Made by a program: the position numbers and the translations under genes
In this document: positions 1-7,013 of the stretch, piece after piece
Numbering within the stretch: the first letter of the stretch is position 1
Layout of the letters: each line of letters begins with the position of its first letter
Source of the DNA: JAFLDD01 sp049314715
Lineage (GTDB): Bacteria; Pseudomonadota; Alphaproteobacteria; Rickettsiales; UBA3002
Reading direction: 5' to 3'
DNA length: 12,374 nt
Assembly (NCBI GenBank): GCA_049314715.1
Contig: JBMOEL010000051.1
Location: 1-12,374 of the forward strand
The notes under the pieces: generated by a model
Seen by the model: only the letters and a program-made list of their open reading frames with translations
Told to the model about the DNA's origin: nothing
Database searches by the model: none

Positions 1-53
1 AACCCTCGTATGCAGCTTGGGAAGCTGCCGTTCTACCATTGAACTACACCCGC
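1..53 (-). tRNA. tRNA-Gly (anticodon CCC), 3' part cut by window edge
   Basis: Read on the minus strand from 53 down to 1, the sequence folds as the first two thirds of a tRNA. It has acceptor strand GCGGGTG, a D stem GTTC/GAAC around loop AATGGTA, and an anticodon stem GCAGC/GCTGC around loop TTCCCAA. This is followed by a variable region and the start of the T arm (AGGGTT). The anticodon CCC lies at window positions 19-21. It closely resembles the bacterial glycine tRNA(CCC) that reads GGG codons. The remaining T arm, 3' acceptor strand and any CCA lie outside the window. Confidence 0.93.
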
Positions 54-93
54 AATTAACGCACACATATCAGATTCTTTTGCGGGCGCAACG

Positions 94-948
94 CTAGTTG
101 CTGTGCGTTTTGAAAAAGCTAATCGTATCTTCGACCACGGGTTCGTCGAGTTTCCATGCGGGGGAGAAGCCCGTCATGATGTCGATATGCCCGAGTTTTG
201 GATAGATTTTGGTTTCCACCACGCCGCCTTTGGCGCGAATCGCTTCAGATAATTTTTCCATATTGAACTGACCGACCACATCGTCCTTGCCACCATAAAG
301 CAGTAGCATTGGCGGCTCTTTGCCGGTGATGAAAGTCGTGACTTGCATATTGGGGTAGTTTTCTGGCGGTCCGAAAATCTTTTTGTAAATCTCCTCTTTG
401 GGCGTGAAGCTATAGGGCCCTGCGAGGCCAACGAAGCTGCGAATGGGAATTTTGCCCTTAAGGTATCGTGGGTCACTGACGAGCAGTGCGCCCATATGCC
501 CGCCTGCGGAATGACCAAGAATATGCATATTCTTGGGGTCGCCACCATATTCTGCAATATGCTGGTACGTCCACTCCGTGGCTTGCGCAGCGTCCTCGAT
601 GAAGGTGGGGAATTTCGCCTCAGGATATTTCACGTAGTCTGGAATGACGACGATGAAGCCTTGTTTCGCTAGTGTATCGGCCATGAAGAGGTAGTCGTCT
701 TTGCTGCCCATCGTCCACCCGCCGCCATAGAAATAGAGAATGACGGGCTGGTTGCCCTTGGCTGCTGTTGGTCGGTATATATCTAATTTCTGATGTGCAG
801 CATTGCCGTAGGCGATATTTTCGTCTATCTTAAGCGTTGATTTGTCGGCAGGGAAATTCAAATAGGCAAAGCCAAGCACTGTGCAGGAAGAAACCCACAA
901 AGAACCGATAAGACTAACAAGTGCTTTTAACTTCAGACGCATGAGCAT
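94..948 (-). CDS. Alpha/beta-hydrolase lipoprotein (carboxylesterase-like)
   Basis: This is a predicted serine hydrolase of the alpha/beta fold, most like the esterase/formamidase group with an HGGG-type oxyanion hole; the substrate is unknown. Numbering is from the ATG at 948 (284 residues). A basic, then hydrophobic N-terminus ends in lipobox VSSC with Cys22, so export and lipid attachment are expected. GGGW at 75-78 forms the oxyanion hole, with Tyr in place of the usual His just before it. The nucleophile is Ser147 in GHSAG, the acid is Asp222 or Asp223 in GGKDD, and the base is His254 in LGHID. Length is normal for the family. The frame extends to a TTG at 954, but the ATG codons at 948 or 942 give better signal peptides; none has a strong Shine-Dalgarno. 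The gene starts back to back with the plus-strand gene at 954 and ends about 40 bp from the tRNA. Fold and triad are clear; start and substrate are not. Confidence 0.88.
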   Translation of the reverse strand: MLMRLKLKALVSLIGSLWVSSCTVLGFAYLNFPADKSTLKIDENIAYGNAAHQKLDIYRPTAAKGNQPVILYFYGGGWTMGSKDDYLFMADTLAKQGFIVVIPDYVKYPEAKFPTFIEDAAQATEWTYQHIAEYGGDPKNMHILGHSAGGHMGALLVSDPRYLKGKIPIRSFVGLAGPYSFTPKEEIYKKIFGPPENYPNMQVTTFITGKEPPMLLLYGGKDDVVGQFNMEKLSEAIRAKGGVVETKIYPKLGHIDIMTGFSPAWKLDEPVVEDTISFFKTHSN

Positions 949-953
949 TACCA

Positions 954-1301
954 ATGTTTAGTTATGATGGGCATTATACCGTGTGGAAAGGCCTTGAGAA
1001 GGCGTATCGTGCGGGGGATTATGACGGGTTTGCCGCTATCGTGCAAAGTAAAATGCCCGCCTACCGCGAATCGATCGATGATCTCAGGTTGCTGTTTTAT
1101 ATCGGCCTCAATTTTGATGAACGGTGCTTTGATATTGCACTTCCTTATTTTGCAGACTGGAAAGAAAATCCCCCAGACAGATTTCAGATGCGCTGCGAGG
1201 CGTATCTGTATGCCTGTGAAAATACCGTGCCTCAGAAACTACACGTTGAAAAACGCTATATGCATAAATTTTTAGCGTTAGTGGGCGCTGCAACGTCATA
1301 A
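954..1301 (+). CDS. Hypothetical protein, 115 residues
   Basis: I do not recognise this protein. It is soluble, has no signal peptide or membrane segment, and is rich in aromatic and charged residues with likely helical stretches (for example residues 12-30 and 42-68). Two Cys residues lie near 58 and 64 in no known metal motif. It begins at ATG 954, only 5 bases from the start of the divergent lipoprotein gene, so its promoter would have to lie inside that gene. No clear Shine-Dalgarno precedes the ATG. An in-frame GTG at 981 with GATGGG upstream is an alternative start. The stop codon falls inside a perfect 9-bp hairpin. Its base composition matches its neighbours, and the coding frame runs to a plausible end, which favours a real gene. 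Confidence 0.6.
   Translation: MFSYDGHYTVWKGLEKAYRAGDYDGFAAIVQSKMPAYRESIDDLRLLFYIGLNFDERCFDIALPYFADWKENPPDRFQMRCEAYLYACENTVPQKLHVEKRYMHKFLALVGAATS
973..978 (-). promoter_or_regulatory. Possible -10 box (TATAAT) for the hydrolase lipoprotein gene
   Basis: The minus strand carries a perfect TATAAT at 978-973, about 25 bases before the ATG at 948, so a short leader would fit. No good -35 hexamer is visible at 16-18 bp spacing, and there is no TG extension. The box lies inside the first codons of the opposing gene that starts at 954. It is a sequence match only. Confidence 0.3.
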
Positions 1302-1331
1302 TGCGTTGCAGCATCAAGCATCGCTTTTTTT
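1287..1331 (+). terminator. Hairpin with downstream T-run after the 115-residue gene
   Basis: GCTGCAACG (1287-1295) and CGTTGCAGC (1304-1312) form a perfect 9-bp stem with an 8-base loop that contains the stop codon of the preceding gene. A run of seven T (1325-1331) follows 12 bases later. The gap between stem and T-run is longer than in a textbook intrinsic terminator, so this could be a weak terminator or an mRNA 3'-end stabiliser. Confidence 0.42.
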
Positions 1332-1343
1332 ATCCGTTAAATC

Positions 1344-1352
1344 TGCTATAGT
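1344..1352 (+). promoter_or_regulatory. Possible extended -10 promoter of the fad operon
   Basis: TGCTATAGT at 1344-1352 is a TGn-extended -10 box, with TATAGT at 1347-1352. No convincing -35 hexamer is present upstream, where the T-run of the preceding hairpin lies. A start point near 1359 would give a leader of about 30 bases containing the 7-bp inverted repeat 1354-1379. It is the best promoter-like sequence before fadA, but it is unproven. Confidence 0.35.
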
Positions 1353-1353
1353 G

Positions 1354-1379
1354 CCCTGAAATAAAAATAATATTCAGGG
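1354..1379 (+). promoter_or_regulatory. Inverted repeat in the fadA leader, overlapping the Shine-Dalgarno
   Basis: CCCTGAA (1354-1360) and TTCAGGG (1373-1379) form a perfect 7-bp inverted repeat around an A/T-only spacer of 12 bases. Its right arm overlaps the ribosome-binding site AGGGAG (1376-1381), about 9 bases before the fadA ATG. It could be an operator just after the -10 box, or an RNA hairpin that hides the ribosome-binding site. The sequence does not match the GAAAC/GTTTC type of PsrA site. Confidence 0.4.
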
Positions 1380-1390
1380 AGTCTCGCACT

Positions 1391-2515
1391 ATGTCATCCG
1401 CCGTTATTGTCGGCTTCGTCCGTTCCCCGTTTACCCCATCCAATAAAGGCCAGCTGGCGAAAACCCGCCCGGATGATATTGCAGTTCAGGTCATTCAAGG
1501 CCTCATCAAGAAAACTGGCGTGAAGGTGGATGATATTGAAGACCTCATCATGGGCTGCGCCTTCCCTGAGGGCGAGCAGGGTTTCAATATTGGCCGCATG
1601 GTGGCGTTGCAGGCGGGGCTTCCTGTTACCGTTGCGGGCACGACCATCAACCGCTGGTGCGGTAGCTCGATGGAGGCGATTCATATGGCCGCGGGCAATA
1701 TCGCGATTGGTAAGGGCGAGGTATTTATTTGCGCGGGTGTGGAGTCTATGACACGCATCCCGATGGGTGGGTATAACCCGCTGCCTAACCCCGCGCTCTA
1801 TAAAGATATGCCAACGGCCTACATGTCGATGGGGCTGACTGCCGAGCAGGTGGCCGTGAAGTTCAGCGTTGACCGCAAAACACAGGAAGCATTTGCGCTT
1901 AACTCGCATGCGAAAGCGGCGAAGGCGGACTTCTCGGAAGAGATTGTGCCGATTACGACGAAAGACGGTGTGGTGAGTAAGGACGGTACGATTCGCGCAA
2001 CGTCAACGCCCGAAGATTTAGCGAAGCTTGAGCCAGCGTTCGATGCCAAAGGTACGGTGACGGCGGGGACTTCGAGCCCGCTGACGGACGGCGCGGCAGC
2101 GGTGCTGGTGACTAGCGAAGACTACGCAAAAAAACATGGGCTTAAAATTTTAGCGCGCATTAAATCGACGGCCGTTGTTGGTCTCGACCCTGCCGTGATG
2201 GGGCTTGGCCCGATTTACGCGAGCGAGAAGGCATTGAAGCGTGCGGGGCTTACCATCAAGGATATCGACGTTGTCGAGATCAACGAAGCCTTTGCGGCGC
2301 AGTCCATTCCCTGTGCGGCGGAGCTGAAAATCGACCCTGCGAAACTCAATATCGAGGGTGGCGCGATTGCGCTGGGTCACCCGCTTGGTGCATCGGGTGC
2401 GCGCATCACGGGTAAGGCGGCGTTGTTGCTGAGTCGTGGTAAGGGCAAATATGCGCTCGCTTCAGCCTGCATTGGTGGCGGCATGGGTATCGCGACGGTG
2501 CTGGAGAAGGCGTAA
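1391..2515 (+). CDS. fadA: Acetyl-CoA C-acyltransferase (3-ketoacyl-CoA thiolase)
   Basis: This is a thiolase for the last step of beta-oxidation: 3-ketoacyl-CoA plus CoA gives acetyl-CoA and a shortened acyl-CoA, in the cytoplasm. All thiolase signatures are present in 374 residues. Cys90 in NRWCGSSMEAIH is the acyl-accepting nucleophile, NEAFAAQ starts at 298, His330 lies in GHPLGASGAR, and Cys360 in CIGGGMGIA is the acid/base. MGLTAEQVA at 147-155 and the block TAGTSSPLTDGAAA near 224-237 resemble FadA more than biosynthetic PhaA enzymes. It is slightly shorter than the usual 385-395 residues. The start is ATG 1391, with AGGGAG about 9 bases upstream. It is the first gene of the operon; its stop (TAA 2513-2515) overlaps the next ATG by one base, suggesting translational coupling. 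Chain-length preference cannot be read from sequence. Confidence 0.95.
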   Translation: MSSAVIVGFVRSPFTPSNKGQLAKTRPDDIAVQVIQGLIKKTGVKVDDIEDLIMGCAFPEGEQGFNIGRMVALQAGLPVTVAGTTINRWCGSSMEAIHMAAGNIAIGKGEVFICAGVESMTRIPMGGYNPLPNPALYKDMPTAYMSMGLTAEQVAVKFSVDRKTQEAFALNSHAKAAKADFSEEIVPITTKDGVVSKDGTIRATSTPEDLAKLEPAFDAKGTVTAGTSSPLTDGAAAVLVTSEDYAKKHGLKILARIKSTAVVGLDPAVMGLGPIYASEKALKRAGLTIKDIDVVEINEAFAAQSIPCAAELKIDPAKLNIEGGAIALGHPLGASGARITGKAALLLSRGKGKYALASACIGGGMGIATVLEKA

Positions 2516-2706
2516 TGGAGTGGGTGCTGCTAATTCTGCTTTTAACCTTAGTTGGCCTAGTTCTTTGGTTGGACAAAAAATTATCAAACATAGCAGAGCT
2601 GATGGGACATTTAGTTTCAGTTCAAAATGAAAAGTTAGCTGATTTGAGCAGTCAGCTTAATTCAATCGATGACAAAATTAGGATGATTAGAAAAAATGAG
2701 TTTTGA
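2515..2706 (+). CDS. Small membrane-anchored coiled-coil protein, 63 residues
   Basis: I do not recognise this protein. Residues 3-19 (start WVLLILLL) are a hydrophobic helix long enough to cross the membrane. Residues 20-63 are polar and charged, with spaced Leu, Ile and Val typical of a short coiled coil (pattern LADLSSQLNSIDDKIRMI). The likely form is a bitopic inner-membrane protein with a coiled-coil tail; a basic LDKK follows the membrane segment, which suggests a cytoplasmic tail. The start ATG overlaps the fadA stop, and the end overlaps the next gene by 11 bases, so it sits tightly inside the beta-oxidation operon. Its DNA is more AT-rich than both neighbours. The tight overlaps at both ends favour a translated gene. 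A role in tethering fad enzymes to the membrane is speculation. Confidence 0.7.
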   Translation: MEWVLLILLLTLVGLVLWLDKKLSNIAELMGHLVSVQNEKLADLSSQLNSIDDKIRMIRKNEF

Positions 2707-5092
2707 GATAAAAAAAGTTGCCGTATTGGGTTCGGGCGTGATGGGTTCGGGCATTGCGGGTGTGATTGCCAATGCGGGCATTCCCGTATTGCTGCTCGAT
2801 ATCGTTCCAAAAGACGCAACCGATAGAAACATGCTTGCGAGCGGTGCGATTGAGAAACAACTAAAAGGCGGTACGCCCGGCTTTTCACATAAGCGCAATG
2901 CCAAGCTGGTAACAGCAGGTAACCTTGAAGACGATTTGGATAAGCTTGCCGATGTGGATTGGATTATCGAGGTGGTCCTCGAGAAGATCGAAGTGAAGAG
3001 CGACGTGTATAAGAAGATTGATGCGGTGCGCAAAAAAGGCTCCATCGTTTCGTCGAACACTTCGACCATTCCGCTCAGCGTGCTCATCGAAGGCCAGTCG
3101 GAGCAGTTCAAAAACGATTTTATCATCACCCATTTTTTCAATCCGCCACGCTTTATGAAGTTGCTTGAAGTTGTGAAGAGCCCAACCTTTGACGCGAAGC
3201 GTTACGAAGCGATATGTGATTTCGCCGATCGCGCGCTTGGTAAAGCAGTCGTGAATGCGAAAGATACACCGGGATTCCTTGCCAACCGTATTGGTGTCTA
3301 TTGGATGACGGCGGGGCTTGTCGATGCGCTGCGCTTAGGCATCAATGTCGAGGAGGCGGATGCGATTATGGCCAAGCCGCTTGGCTTCCCCAAGACGGGT
3401 ATGTTCGGTCTTTATGATTTGATTGGTATCGACTTAATGCCGCTGATTGCCAAGGCGATGATGGCGAGTTTGCCTGCGAATGACGCGTTCCGCACGCTTT
3501 ATGATTTGCCGCCGCTGATTGAGAAAATGATTGCGGATGGGTACACGGGTCGCAAAGGCAAAGGCGGTTTCTACCGCATGCAAAAAGATGCGAACGGTAA
3601 GAAAACCAAAGAGGTCATCGACTTCAAAACGGGTGAGTATCGCGCGGAGAAAAAAGCGAAGCTGGAATCCATTGATGCAGCAAAAAGTGGCGTTGCGACG
3701 CTGATGGCGCACCCTGATATTGGTGGGCAATATGCTGCAGCCGTGATGCTCAAGACATTGCATTATGCTGCATCGCTCATCCCCGAAATTTCGGACGATA
3801 TTTACAGCGTCGATGCGGCGATGGTGAATGGCTATAACTGGAAGTACGGCCCGTTCCAACTTATTGACCGTGCGGCGCACGGCGGCGTTGCGGGTACAGA
3901 ACTTATTGCGCAGGCATGGGAAAAAATTGGACTCACCGTGCCGGCGGTAATTGCTGAGGCGCGCGGTAAAAAACTTTACGACGTGGTGGACGGCAAACGC
4001 ATACAGTTCGCGATTGGTGGCAAGCATACCGCCGTGCCGATTCCGGATGGTTCGTTGTTACTTGAAGATATCAAACTCACCAAAAAACCCATCAAGAAAA
4101 ATGCTTCCGCGCAGGTCTGGGATTTGGGTGATGGGGTGGCGTGCCTTGAGCTCACCAGTAAAATGAATACGTGGGACCCTGAGAATTTGCGCATGGTGCA
4201 AGAAGCGCCAGAGCTGATTCAAAAATCTGGCTTCCGCGCGCTCGTCATTGGTACGGACGCAGAGCATTTCAGCTTCGGTGCGAATATCGGCTTCTTCAAT
4301 CTCGCGTGCAATACCGCTTCATGGTGGGCGATTGCTGATATGGTGAAGCAAGGCCAACAAGGTTTCATGGGGCTGAAATATGCACCATTCCCTGTCGTTT
4401 CGTCGCTTTCTGGCATGGCACTGGGTGGTGGGTGTGAAATTAACTTACATGTGGACGCGGTGCAGGCGCATCTGGAATCTTACATCGGATTAGTCGAAGT
4501 GGGCATTGGGGTGATTCCCGGTTGGGGTGGCTGTAAGGAGCTTTTATTCCGCCATGTTGCGGCAGGTATTGCGACACAAAAAGCCGTGCTGAAAGGCCAG
4601 CGCCCTGAACAACTCATGGCCGCAGGGCCGATGCCAGCGATCTCCAAATGCTTCGAGTATATCTCGACCGCGAAAGTGGCAGGCTCTGCACAAAAAGCAA
4701 AAGACATGATGATTCTGAATACGAAATCACGCATTTCGATGAATCGCCGTCGCGTGTTGGCGGATGCTAAGGCACATGCACTAGAGCTTGCGCAAGATTA
4801 CAAAGCGCCAGAACCATTCACCATTCGCTTGCCGGGCGAAACGGGCTATACTGCCTTGATGATGGCGGTGGGTAATTTTGTTGCGAATGGTAAAGCAACC
4901 AAGCACGACGCGGTGGTGTGTGATGCGCTGGCGAAAGTACTCACCGGTGGAGAGTGCGACATTACGCAGGAAGTCACCGAGCAGCAGATACTGGATTTAG
5001 AATATGAGTATTTCATGCAGCTTTGCAAACACCCTGATACGCAAGCGCGCATTGCGCATATGCTCAACACATCGAAACCATTGAGGAACTAA
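2696..5092 (+). CDS. fadN: 3-hydroxyacyl-CoA dehydrogenase / enoyl-CoA hydratase (FadN-type fusion)
   Basis: This is a bifunctional beta-oxidation enzyme of 798 residues, hydrating trans-2-enoyl-CoA and oxidising the resulting L-3-hydroxyacyl-CoA with NAD+. The dehydrogenase comes first. Its Rossmann motif is GSGVMGSG (Gly12, 14, 17), SSNTST starts at 119, and the catalytic His146 in THFFNPP has its partner Glu158. The C-terminal dehydrogenase domain spans about 190-410 and includes KDTPGFLANRIG. The crotonase domain fills about 475-680: FSFGAN (525-530) and GMALGGGCE (573-581) supply the oxyanion hole and Glu581, and Glu601 before GVIPGWGG is the second catalytic Glu. This order is the reverse of E. 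coli FadB and matches Bacillus FadN in order and length. The start ATG 2696 overlaps the preceding small gene by 11 bases. The stop coincides with the left end of the palindromic element at 5092-5217. Confidence 0.94.
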   Translation: MSFEIKKVAVLGSGVMGSGIAGVIANAGIPVLLLDIVPKDATDRNMLASGAIEKQLKGGTPGFSHKRNAKLVTAGNLEDDLDKLADVDWIIEVVLEKIEVKSDVYKKIDAVRKKGSIVSSNTSTIPLSVLIEGQSEQFKNDFIITHFFNPPRFMKLLEVVKSPTFDAKRYEAICDFADRALGKAVVNAKDTPGFLANRIGVYWMTAGLVDALRLGINVEEADAIMAKPLGFPKTGMFGLYDLIGIDLMPLIAKAMMASLPANDAFRTLYDLPPLIEKMIADGYTGRKGKGGFYRMQKDANGKKTKEVIDFKTGEYRAEKKAKLESIDAAKSGVATLMAHPDIGGQYAAAVMLKTLHYAASLIPEISDDIYSVDAAMVNGYNWKYGPFQLIDRAAHGGVAGTELIAQAWEKIGLTVPAVIAEARGKKLYDVVDGKRIQFAIGGKHTAVPIPDGSLLLEDIKLTKKPIKKNASAQVWDLGDGVACLELTSKMNTWDPENLRMVQEAPELIQKSGFRALVIGTDAEHFSFGANIGFFNLACNTASWWAIADMVKQGQQGFMGLKYAPFPVVSSLSGMALGGGCEINLHVDAVQAHLESYIGLVEVGIGVIPGWGGCKELLFRHVAAGIATQKAVLKGQRPEQLMAAGPMPAISKCFEYISTAKVAGSAQKAKDMMILNTKSRISMNRRRVLADAKAHALELAQDYKAPEPFTIRLPGETGYTALMMAVGNFVANGKATKHDAVVCDALAKVLTGGECDITQEVTEQQILDLEYEYFMQLCKHPDTQARIAHMLNTSKPLRN

Positions 5093-5217
5093 CAAAGAGA
5101 TTTCTATGGCCAATTTCGTTGTCGTCATTGGTGCTCGGTTCGGTCATGTACAAGCGCGTACACTCCCTCCCTGCGCGCCTCGACTCCTAGAACTTGGCTC
5201 ACATAAATGCTCTTTGT
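5092..5217. repeat. 126-bp palindromic element between fadN and fadE
   Basis: The ends are perfect inverted repeats, ACAAAGAG (5092-5099) and CTCTTTGT (5210-5217). The exact centre of the element is a hairpin, TGTAC (5147-5151) and GTACA (5158-5162). Between them the arms pair imperfectly, for example GCCAA (5109-5113) with TTGGC (5194-5198). The left end touches the fadN stop codon and the right end lies 3 bases before the fadE ribosome-binding site. Size and form resemble Rickettsia palindromic elements or MITEs, but I see only one copy and no clear target-site duplication. In the mRNA it would form a long hairpin between the two genes. Confidence 0.6.
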
Positions 5218-5231
5218 ATCAGGAGATATAA
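5106..5231 (+). CDS. Possible 41-residue ORF within the palindromic element
   Basis: An ATG at 5106, with AAAGAG about 7 bases upstream, opens a frame that runs through the whole palindrome. It stops at TAA 5229-5231, immediately before the fadE ATG at 5232. The peptide begins MANFVVVIGARFG and has no recognisable domain. The perfect abutment with fadE could allow translational coupling, or it may be chance: fadE has its own good ribosome-binding site. Composition follows the palindrome, so conservation of the peptide is doubtful. Confidence 0.15.
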   Translation: MANFVVVIGARFGHVQARTLPPCAPRLLELGSHKCSLYQEI

Positions 5232-7004
5232 ATGCCAGTCTATAAAGCCCCACTCAAAGATTTCAACTTCCTGATCAATCATTTTCTGGAGCTAGATACG
5301 CATACGGATGTTCCGGGCTTTGCGGAAGCAAAAGAGTTGGTGCAGCCGCTGCTCGAAGCCAGCGCGCAAATGTGCGAAGAGGTGCTTTTCCCGCTGAATA
5401 CGGTGGGTGACAAGCAAGGGCTGAAATATGAAAATGGCAAGGTGACGACGCCGGATGGTTTCAAAGAAGCCTATAACATGTACCGCGACGGTGGGTGGAG
5501 CACGCTCACATGGCCAACGGAATTTGGCGGCCAAGGTTTGCCGGAATTTCTCAATATGCCGATGCTAGAGATGGTGTGTTCAAGCAACTTGTCGTTCGGT
5601 CTTACGCCCGGATTGACGCATGGAGCCATCAATGCGTTGTTGGTGCATGGGAATGACGAACAGAAAAAAACCTATCTGCCTAAAATGATTTCGGGCGAAT
5701 GGTCGGGCGTGATGTGCCTTACCGAACCGGTGGCAGGAACGGATTTAGGCTTGCTCAAAACCCGTGCCGAGCCGAATGCGGATGGCAGTTATAAAATCGA
5801 GGGCAATAAGATTTTCATTTCCGCGGGTGAGCAGGACCAGACCGAAAATATTATTCACCTTGTGCTGGCGCGTTTGCCGGATGCACCTAAAGGCAGCAAA
5901 GGCATTTCGCTTTTTGTGGTGCCAAAATTCTTGGTCAATGCAGATGGTTCGCTAGGTGCGCGCAATCAATTTAGCTGTGCGGGTATTGAACATAAAATGG
6001 GCATTCACGCATCACCCACCTGCGTCATGAATTATGATGGCGCGACGGGTTGGCTGGTCGGCGAGCCGCATCGTGGATTGCCCGCGATGTTCGTGATGAT
6101 GAATACGGCGCGCCTCTATGTAGGTGTGCAGGGATTGGGCGTGGGCGAGGCGGCGTATCAGAATGCGCTGGCTTACGCGAAAGAACGCCCGCAAGGCCGC
6201 GCACTCACAGGTGCAAAATTCCCCGAAAAAGTGGCTGACCCTATTACCGTGCACCCCGATGTGCGGCGCATGTTATACACCATGAAAGCCTTCAATGAAG
6301 GCGCGCGCGCGTTGGTGATGTGGACGGCATTGATGCTCGATATTTCACACCGCCACCCCGATGCTTCAAAACGTGAAGAAGCTGACGACTTCGTTCAGTT
6401 AATCACACCCATTCTCAAATCCGCCCTTACGGATGGTGGGTTTGAAACCGCCAGCACCGCGATGCAGATTTTTGGTGGCTATGGCTACATTGAGGAATAT
6501 GGCGCGAGCCAATATCTGCGCGATTCGCGCATCGCGATGATTTATGAAGGCACCAACGGTGTGCAGGCGATGGATTTGGTGGGTCGCAAACTGGGGTTTG
6601 AAACGGGCAGATACTTGAAGCGTTTCTTCCACCCTCTGGATGCGTTTATTGCGGAAAATCGCGACGACGCGAAGATGGCAGAGTTCAATAAGCCGCTCAA
6701 AGCACATATGAAATATTTGCAACAAGCGACGATGTGGATTGGCGCGATGGGTATGGCCAACCCCAACCATGCAGGGGCAGGGGCGGTCGAATATCTGCGT
6801 ATGTTCTGGCTGGTCATCAACGCATTCATTTGGGCGAAGACCGCGAAGATTGCGCTCGCGCAAATGGACAGTGACCCAGAATTTTATAAAGCGAAGCTGG
6901 CGACTGCGCGCTTCTTCTATGCGAAAATCCTACCGCAGACGACTGGGCTACTGGCCAGCATCACCAATGGTTCTGATGCGGTAATGGCCGAGAGCGAGTT
7001 TTAG
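5232..7004 (+). CDS. fadE: Acyl-CoA dehydrogenase (large FadE/DmdC-like form)
   Basis: This is an FAD-dependent acyl-CoA dehydrogenase that forms trans-2-enoyl-CoA, the first step of beta-oxidation. At 590 residues it belongs to the long subgroup with an extra C-terminal domain (as in B. subtilis FadE and DmdC), well above the usual 380. The N-terminus YKAPLKDFNFLINHF is typical of that subgroup. MCLTEPVAGTDLG (161-173) is the flavin/substrate motif. GGYGYIEEY (415-423) and DSRIAMIYEGTNG (431-443) carry the catalytic base Glu439. Residues from about 465 form the extra C-terminal domain. AGGAG at 5221-5225, 6 bases before the ATG, fixes the start. It is the last gene of the operon, separated from fadN by the palindromic element. 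Straight-chain acyl-CoA is the likely substrate from context; a DmdC-like thioether substrate is possible but no other dmd gene is present. Confidence 0.93.
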   Translation: MPVYKAPLKDFNFLINHFLELDTHTDVPGFAEAKELVQPLLEASAQMCEEVLFPLNTVGDKQGLKYENGKVTTPDGFKEAYNMYRDGGWSTLTWPTEFGGQGLPEFLNMPMLEMVCSSNLSFGLTPGLTHGAINALLVHGNDEQKKTYLPKMISGEWSGVMCLTEPVAGTDLGLLKTRAEPNADGSYKIEGNKIFISAGEQDQTENIIHLVLARLPDAPKGSKGISLFVVPKFLVNADGSLGARNQFSCAGIEHKMGIHASPTCVMNYDGATGWLVGEPHRGLPAMFVMMNTARLYVGVQGLGVGEAAYQNALAYAKERPQGRALTGAKFPEKVADPITVHPDVRRMLYTMKAFNEGARALVMWTALMLDISHRHPDASKREEADDFVQLITPILKSALTDGGFETASTAMQIFGGYGYIEEYGASQYLRDSRIAMIYEGTNGVQAMDLVGRKLGFETGRYLKRFFHPLDAFIAENRDDAKMAEFNKPLKAHMKYLQQATMWIGAMGMANPNHAGAGAVEYLRMFWLVINAFIWAKTAKIALAQMDSDPEFYKAKLATARFFYAKILPQTTGLLASITNGSDAVMAESEF

Positions 7005-7013
7005 TTTCTGATG

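Noticed and set aside
1..948. tRNA-Gly as an integration site with a genomic island
   Set aside because: No integrase, no duplicated tRNA 3' end in the window, and the tRNA 3' end itself lies outside.
1394..1909. Long open frame antisense to fadA
   Set aside because: It lies wholly inside the well-supported thiolase gene, has no family-like sequence and is a by-product of the coding strand's codon use.
3434..4027. 197-codon antisense frame inside fadN
   Set aside because: The translation is rich in His, Arg and Cys without motifs, and the sense strand encodes a continuous, catalytic-residue-complete enzyme.
6399..6863. 154-codon antisense frame inside fadE
   Set aside because: No motif is visible and it opposes the conserved catalytic region of the acyl-CoA dehydrogenase.
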